A stretch of 9,546 nt of DNA from Archangium sp. (GTDB taxonomy: Bacteria > Myxococcota > Myxococcia > Myxococcales > Myxococcaceae): NCBI GenBank assembly GCA_016793585.1, contig JAEUJR010000360.1, forward strand, positions 1-9,546, read 5' to 3'. Below, in pieces: positions 6,144 to 9,546 of the stretch. Position numbers and translations under genes: made by a program. Every line of letters starts with the position of its first letter. Position 1 is the stretch's first letter. Below the pieces are notes generated by a model that saw only the letters and a program-made list of their open reading frames with translations, ran no database searches and was not told where the DNA came from.

Positions 6144-9100
6144 TCAGAAGCAGGCGGTCTGGTACGCCACCGTCAACGTCTGGCCTGCTGCCGGCGTCGT
6201 CATCGCCGTGAAGCGCACCGCGTTCGCCGCCGCGTCGTAGCACCAGGCTCCCGACGTCGGCTGGCCATTGGCGCACGCTCCGCCACCCGCGACCGCGTTG
6301 TTGTTGATCTGCACGTTCAGCATCTGGCCGCCCGTGAGATCTGGCGAGTTGCCGAGGAAGAACATCGTGCGGAAGCCGAAGGCCGTACGACCCAGCCCCT
6401 GCAGCGCCGTCGACCAGTTGTTCGTGCAGATCTCCTCACGCACGCCACCCGTGCGGGTCACGATGCCTGCATACCGCTGCGGGTCACCACCGCCGTCGTA
6501 GGTGCAGCCCGAGGGCGCGCTCCCGAGGAACGGGCCGATGGCGCTGAAGGTGAAGAACGAGAGCCGGTTGAAGCCCTTCACGTTGATGAGCCGGTTCTCG
6601 TAGTAGCTCAGCGGCTGGTTCGACTGGTCGCCTGCGTCAGACACCACGACGATGGCCAGGTTCGCGTCGGTGCGCAGGAAGCCGGCGTTCTCGGTGACGA
6701 TCTTCGGAGGCGTCAGCGCCATCACCGCGGTCTCGAGCGGCTGCTCGGTGCCCGAGCCATCAGTGCCGACGTTCACGAGCTGCTGAAACGCCTGCCCGAC
6801 GTTCGGCGTGTTCGACCTGATGATGGGGCCGATCTGATTGGCCTGCCCGGGCCTGATGGTGCGCAGAATGCCGTCGCCCAGCGTCGCCGGAGTGGGGCAG
6901 GGGAAACCAGGAGGGCAGACCTCTCCGGTCGTCGTGGTGATGACACCAATCTGGTAGTCGACGCCGGCCGACGCCGCGTACTGAATGAACGAGCTGAAGT
7001 TCGTCGACAGGCTCTGCTGCTTGTCACCCATCGAGCCCGAGTCGTCGACGACGAGCAGAATGTCGGCCTTCGGCTGCATGTCCTGCATGAAGGTGTCGGT
7101 CTGCTGGCCGCTCGGGTCGCCGCGCCCCTGCAGGCCGACCAGGTACGTCACCGTCTGACCCGACTGCAGCGCCTCGATGCTCACGGCGCCGGTGTCGGCC
7201 CCGATGTCGATGGGCGAGTAGCGCGCCTGGAACGTGACGAGCTGGCCCGCGTTGAGCGTGTACCCGTTGGTGGGAATCATCGGAGACTGCGTGATGAAGA
7301 ACTCGGGGCAGGGCATGCCGCCCGCGCAGTTCGGCCCACCCGGCTGCTGACCCGCGGCCGCCTGCAGGCCGAACGACCGCAGCGTCACCGGCGAGCTGCA
7401 CACGTTGTAGACGGTGAGCGTGCGCGGCGCGCTCGAGCAGCGCATGCCCGGCGGCGCCACGTACTTCACGGTGCCGAAGTCGAGCGGGTCGGGCGTCACG
7501 GCCAGACACGAAGGGCCCACCGACGTGCGCAGCGGCACCTTCGCCTGCGGGGCCGTCGGTGAGGTCACGTTGAACTGAAGCTCACCCGACAGCGTGGTGA
7601 TGGTCGTCGGCACGGGGCCCGGCGGCGTCACGCGCACCACCACCTGCCACGACTCCTGCGGCAGCAGCTCCTTCTCGGCGATGGGCCCGCCGACGATGGA
7701 GTACGCCGGGTGGCTGCCGGCCGCGAGGTCGATGCCCGAGAGGAAGCACTTGTCGCCCGCCGCGGTGCCGAGGTTCGTGATGGTGATGGGCAGGTCCTTC
7801 GTGGTGCCCGGCGTCACCAGGCCGAAGTTCGCCGTCATCGGCGTCACCCGGTAGTTGCACGGCGGCAGCTGCTCTACGTCGGCCGAGACGAGCAGCTTCA
7901 CCTCGGGGTCGGCGGAGTCGTTCGAATAGATGACGAGCTCGGCCTCTTTGCGGCCCACCGACTTCGGGTGCAGCGTCACCACCAGGTCGAGCGAGTTCTG
8001 CCCAGCCACTGGCGCGATGCCCGTCATCGGGTCGTAGTTGCTGAACAGGCTCACCGTGAACTCATCCATCTCGGTGATGGCGTTCTTCGGCGTCAGCTCG
8101 AACAAGGGCAGGTTGCCCACCATGCCGCTCGTCATGTCGACCGAGCCGAGAAAGAGGTTGAACGTCGGGTCGGGTGTGCGGGGCGGCACGCCCACGTTCT
8201 GCACGTTCACCCGGCGGTTCACCGAGAACGTCGTGTTGCCGGCGAAGTAGCCCACGCGCCCGAACGAGACGTTGGGCCGCGGCGTCACACGAATCTTCGG
8301 GCCACCGCCCGTGCAGTCGAGCGTGATGGTGCCGACCGGCGTCTTGTTGAGGCCCGTGCGGAAGGTGAGCGTCGACGTCGGCCGCGCCCCCAGCCCCGAC
8401 GGGCTGCACGCCACCTTCATCTTCTGCGGCATGCCACCGCCGGGCACCGTGAACACCGTCGCGTCTGCGCCCACCGCCACACGGTGGAAGAAGTCGGTCG
8501 GCATCGAGGTGGTGATCTGCGTCAGCGTGATGGGCACGTTCGAGGTGTTGGTGAACGTCACTTCCTTCACCGAGTCGAAGCCCGGCGAGACGAGACCGAA
8601 GTTGAGGCGCGACGGCGTCCACGTGAGCACGTCGTCGCTGCCGACCGCGCGAATCACCGCGTCGACGGGCGGGCAGCCGCCGGCCCCACGCAGCGTCACG
8701 CGCGCCTGGTACTCCCGCTTCTCGGTCGGGGTGAAGGTGATCTCGACCTTGAACGCCGACATCGGCTGCACCGTGATGGAGCCCGGCAGGCCCGCGTTCT
8801 TGTACCCGAAGGCAGCGGCGTCGTTGCCCGTGATGGGGCCCGCTTCTCCAGCGGCCGCGACGTTCGTCGTGTTCTTGAACTCCACCGAGTACGTCAGCGT
8901 CTCGCCCACCGGCACGTTGCCGAAGTCGATGAGCGCGGGCAGCTCGCACGCGCCCTTCTCACCCTGCGCCTTCAGCGTGATGGTCGCGTCGGAGTCTTCC
9001 GTGCGCGTGCCAGACGACACCAGCTTCAGCTTCGACAGGAACCCACCCTGCAGCGCCGTCGGGCTGAACGTCATCTGGAACTCGACCTGCGTGCCCGGCG

Positions 9101-9452
9101 GCACCACCGTGTCGGGCCGGAAGTCGACGAAGAACGGCGCTCCGTTGGTGAGGTTCGGGGCGATCGACGTCGTGTCGCCCTCGACGCGCTCGAGCGAGTT
9201 CAGCGTGAGCGCGCCTTCACCATCGTTGCGAATCGTCATCACCAACGGCTTCGTCTCGCCCACCAGCGCGGTGCCGAAGTCGTAGGTCGCGTCTCGTGAA
9301 CGAACCACCTCGCCCGTCGCCGGGTCCTTCCAGAGCACCTGCAGCACGCCGAACTTCAGCCTGACCGTCGGGCCGCCGCAGTCGCAGCCCCAGAGCGTGA
9401 GCGCAGACAAGACGAGCGCGGCGAGGGTGTGGGTTGAACGGGTGTGGACCAT
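6144..9452 (-). CDS. Large lipoprotein with six Ig-like (choice-of-anchor D type) repeats and a VWA domain
   Basis: Predicted cell-envelope lipoprotein of 1102 residues, probably surface- or periplasm-exposed and acting in adhesion or protein binding; no enzymatic role is apparent. ATG 9452 is chosen because GAGG lies eight bases upstream and a lipoprotein signal peptide follows directly (hydrophobic LAALVLSALTLWG, lipobox Cys23, then DCGG). Residues about 50-780 contain six repeats recognisable by an FG-x-V motif, with the Phe at 59, 177, 285, 397, 543 and 659. Each is followed by a strand such as VTFTNTSNVPITL, as in ASH/SPD-2/Hydin-like domains. A VWA domain occupies roughly 795-1010. Its MIDAS metal site is complete: D803, S805 and S807 (DDSGS), T902 (GTEQ) and D939 (SDAGD). 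A small beta-rich C-terminal domain ends in a Cys-containing tail (YQTACF). Many extra Cys pairs suggest disulfides and export. Codon use matches the rest of the window. The ligand is unknown. Confidence 0.9.
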   Translation of the reverse strand: MVHTRSTHTLAALVLSALTLWGCDCGGPTVRLKFGVLQVLWKDPATGEVVRSRDATYDFGTALVGETKPLVMTIRNDGEGALTLNSLERVEGDTTSIAPNLTNGAPFFVDFRPDTVVPPGTQVEFQMTFSPTALQGGFLSKLKLVSSGTRTEDSDATITLKAQGEKGACELPALIDFGNVPVGETLTYSVEFKNTTNVAAAGEAGPITGNDAAAFGYKNAGLPGSITVQPMSAFKVEITFTPTEKREYQARVTLRGAGGCPPVDAVIRAVGSDDVLTWTPSRLNFGLVSPGFDSVKEVTFTNTSNVPITLTQITTSMPTDFFHRVAVGADATVFTVPGGGMPQKMKVACSPSGLGARPTSTLTFRTGLNKTPVGTITLDCTGGGPKIRVTPRPNVSFGRVGYFAGNTTFSVNRRVNVQNVGVPPRTPDPTFNLFLGSVDMTSGMVGNLPLFELTPKNAITEMDEFTVSLFSNYDPMTGIAPVAGQNSLDLVVTLHPKSVGRKEAELVIYSNDSADPEVKLLVSADVEQLPPCNYRVTPMTANFGLVTPGTTKDLPITITNLGTAAGDKCFLSGIDLAAGSHPAYSIVGGPIAEKELLPQESWQVVVRVTPPGPVPTTITTLSGELQFNVTSPTAPQAKVPLRTSVGPSCLAVTPDPLDFGTVKYVAPPGMRCSSAPRTLTVYNVCSSPVTLRSFGLQAAAGQQPGGPNCAGGMPCPEFFITQSPMIPTNGYTLNAGQLVTFQARYSPIDIGADTGAVSIEALQSGQTVTYLVGLQGRGDPSGQQTDTFMQDMQPKADILLVVDDSGSMGDKQQSLSTNFSSFIQYAASAGVDYQIGVITTTTGEVCPPGFPCPTPATLGDGILRTIRPGQANQIGPIIRSNTPNVGQAFQQLVNVGTDGSGTEQPLETAVMALTPPKIVTENAGFLRTDANLAIVVVSDAGDQSNQPLSYYENRLINVKGFNRLSFFTFSAIGPFLGSAPSGCTYDGGGDPQRYAGIVTRTGGVREEICTNNWSTALQGLGRTAFGFRTMFFLGNSPDLTGGQMLNVQINNNAVAGGGACANGQPTSGAWCYDAAANAVRFTAMTTPAAGQTLTVAYQTACF

Positions 9453-9460
9453 GACAAAGA

Positions 9461-9464
9461 CCTC
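9461..9464 (-). promoter_or_regulatory. Ribosome binding site of the VWA lipoprotein gene
   Basis: GAGG on the minus strand, eight bases before ATG 9452. It fixes the start at the Met that opens the lipoprotein signal peptide rather than at upstream in-frame codons that would bury that signal. Confidence 0.65.
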
Positions 9465-9526
9465 AGCTGTGCACGTGGGTGTGCGCTCCGGCCAGAAGCG
9501 GCGGCGGAGGATGCTCAGGTGTGCAC
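9462..9526. repeat. Pair of 13-base direct repeats upstream of the lipoprotein gene
   Basis: CTCAGCTGTGCAC (9462-9474) and CTCAGGTGTGCAC (9514-9526) differ at one position and start 52 bases apart, close to five helical turns. The copy near the gene overlaps its ribosome binding site. The far copy contains the 8-base palindrome TGTGCACA (9520-9527). The spacing suits a DNA-binding protein contacting both on one face, but no regulator is identified and a promoter is not visible between them. Confidence 0.5.
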
Positions 9527-9546
9527 AAGAGATCAACAGACCTGTC

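Noticed and set aside
6063..7562. Long plus-strand open frame antisense to the VWA lipoprotein gene, and a similar one at 7710-9299
   Set aside because: Both are Arg/His/Val-rich and motif-free, opposite a gene with clear domains and a complete MIDAS site.
9453..9536. Upstream in-frame start for the lipoprotein
   Set aside because: It would put 28 charged residues before the signal peptide and bury the GAGG site; the ATG at 9452 fits the lipoprotein signal.

Overview
The window is about 9.5 kb of very GC-rich, densely coded bacterial DNA. It looks chromosomal, with no insertion sequence, phage gene, tRNA, rRNA or CRISPR array. The high third-position GC, a large lipoprotein combining Ig-like 'FG-x-V' repeats with a von Willebrand A domain, and the gene families present suggest Myxococcota (myxobacteria and relatives). 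That assignment is an inference from style and families, not from a marker gene.

Positions 1-3483 (+) hold the end of a multidrug-efflux operon. The first gene is the C-terminal two thirds of an RND inner-membrane pump whose start lies upstream of the window. It overlaps by 4 bases a TolC-type outer-membrane channel gene. The matching periplasmic adaptor is not here and is probably just upstream. The pump carries an extra stretch of about 58 residues in a cytoplasmic loop that is normally very short.

Positions 3551-5265 hold small genes. First is a pyridoxamine-phosphate-oxidase-like FMN protein (+). Its stop overlaps the stop of a convergent minus-strand gene of about 110 codons (4177-4513) that reads well only if three single-base frameshifts are allowed. 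That broken gene and a plus-strand unit appear to diverge from a short shared region with a TAnnnT hexamer facing each way, 6-7 bases before an ATG. The plus-strand unit is a possible 24-codon leader followed by a 209-residue protein of unknown function.

Positions 5305-6006 (-) encode a siderophore-interacting, FAD-binding reductase-like protein. Its upstream region carries three TTCAC direct repeats spaced one helical turn apart, an arrangement typical of OmpR/PhoB-family operators. A stem-loop at 6084-6124 probably terminates the gene before it.

Positions 6144-9452 (-) encode a 1102-residue lipoprotein with six Ig-like (ASH / choice-of-anchor-D type) repeats, a VWA domain with a complete MIDAS metal site and a small C-terminal domain. 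Two near-identical 13-base direct repeats lie in its upstream region.

I see no clear defence system or biosynthetic cluster. The observations most worth checking are the pump insertion, the frameshifted minus-strand gene, the possible leaderless starts and the two direct-repeat operators.
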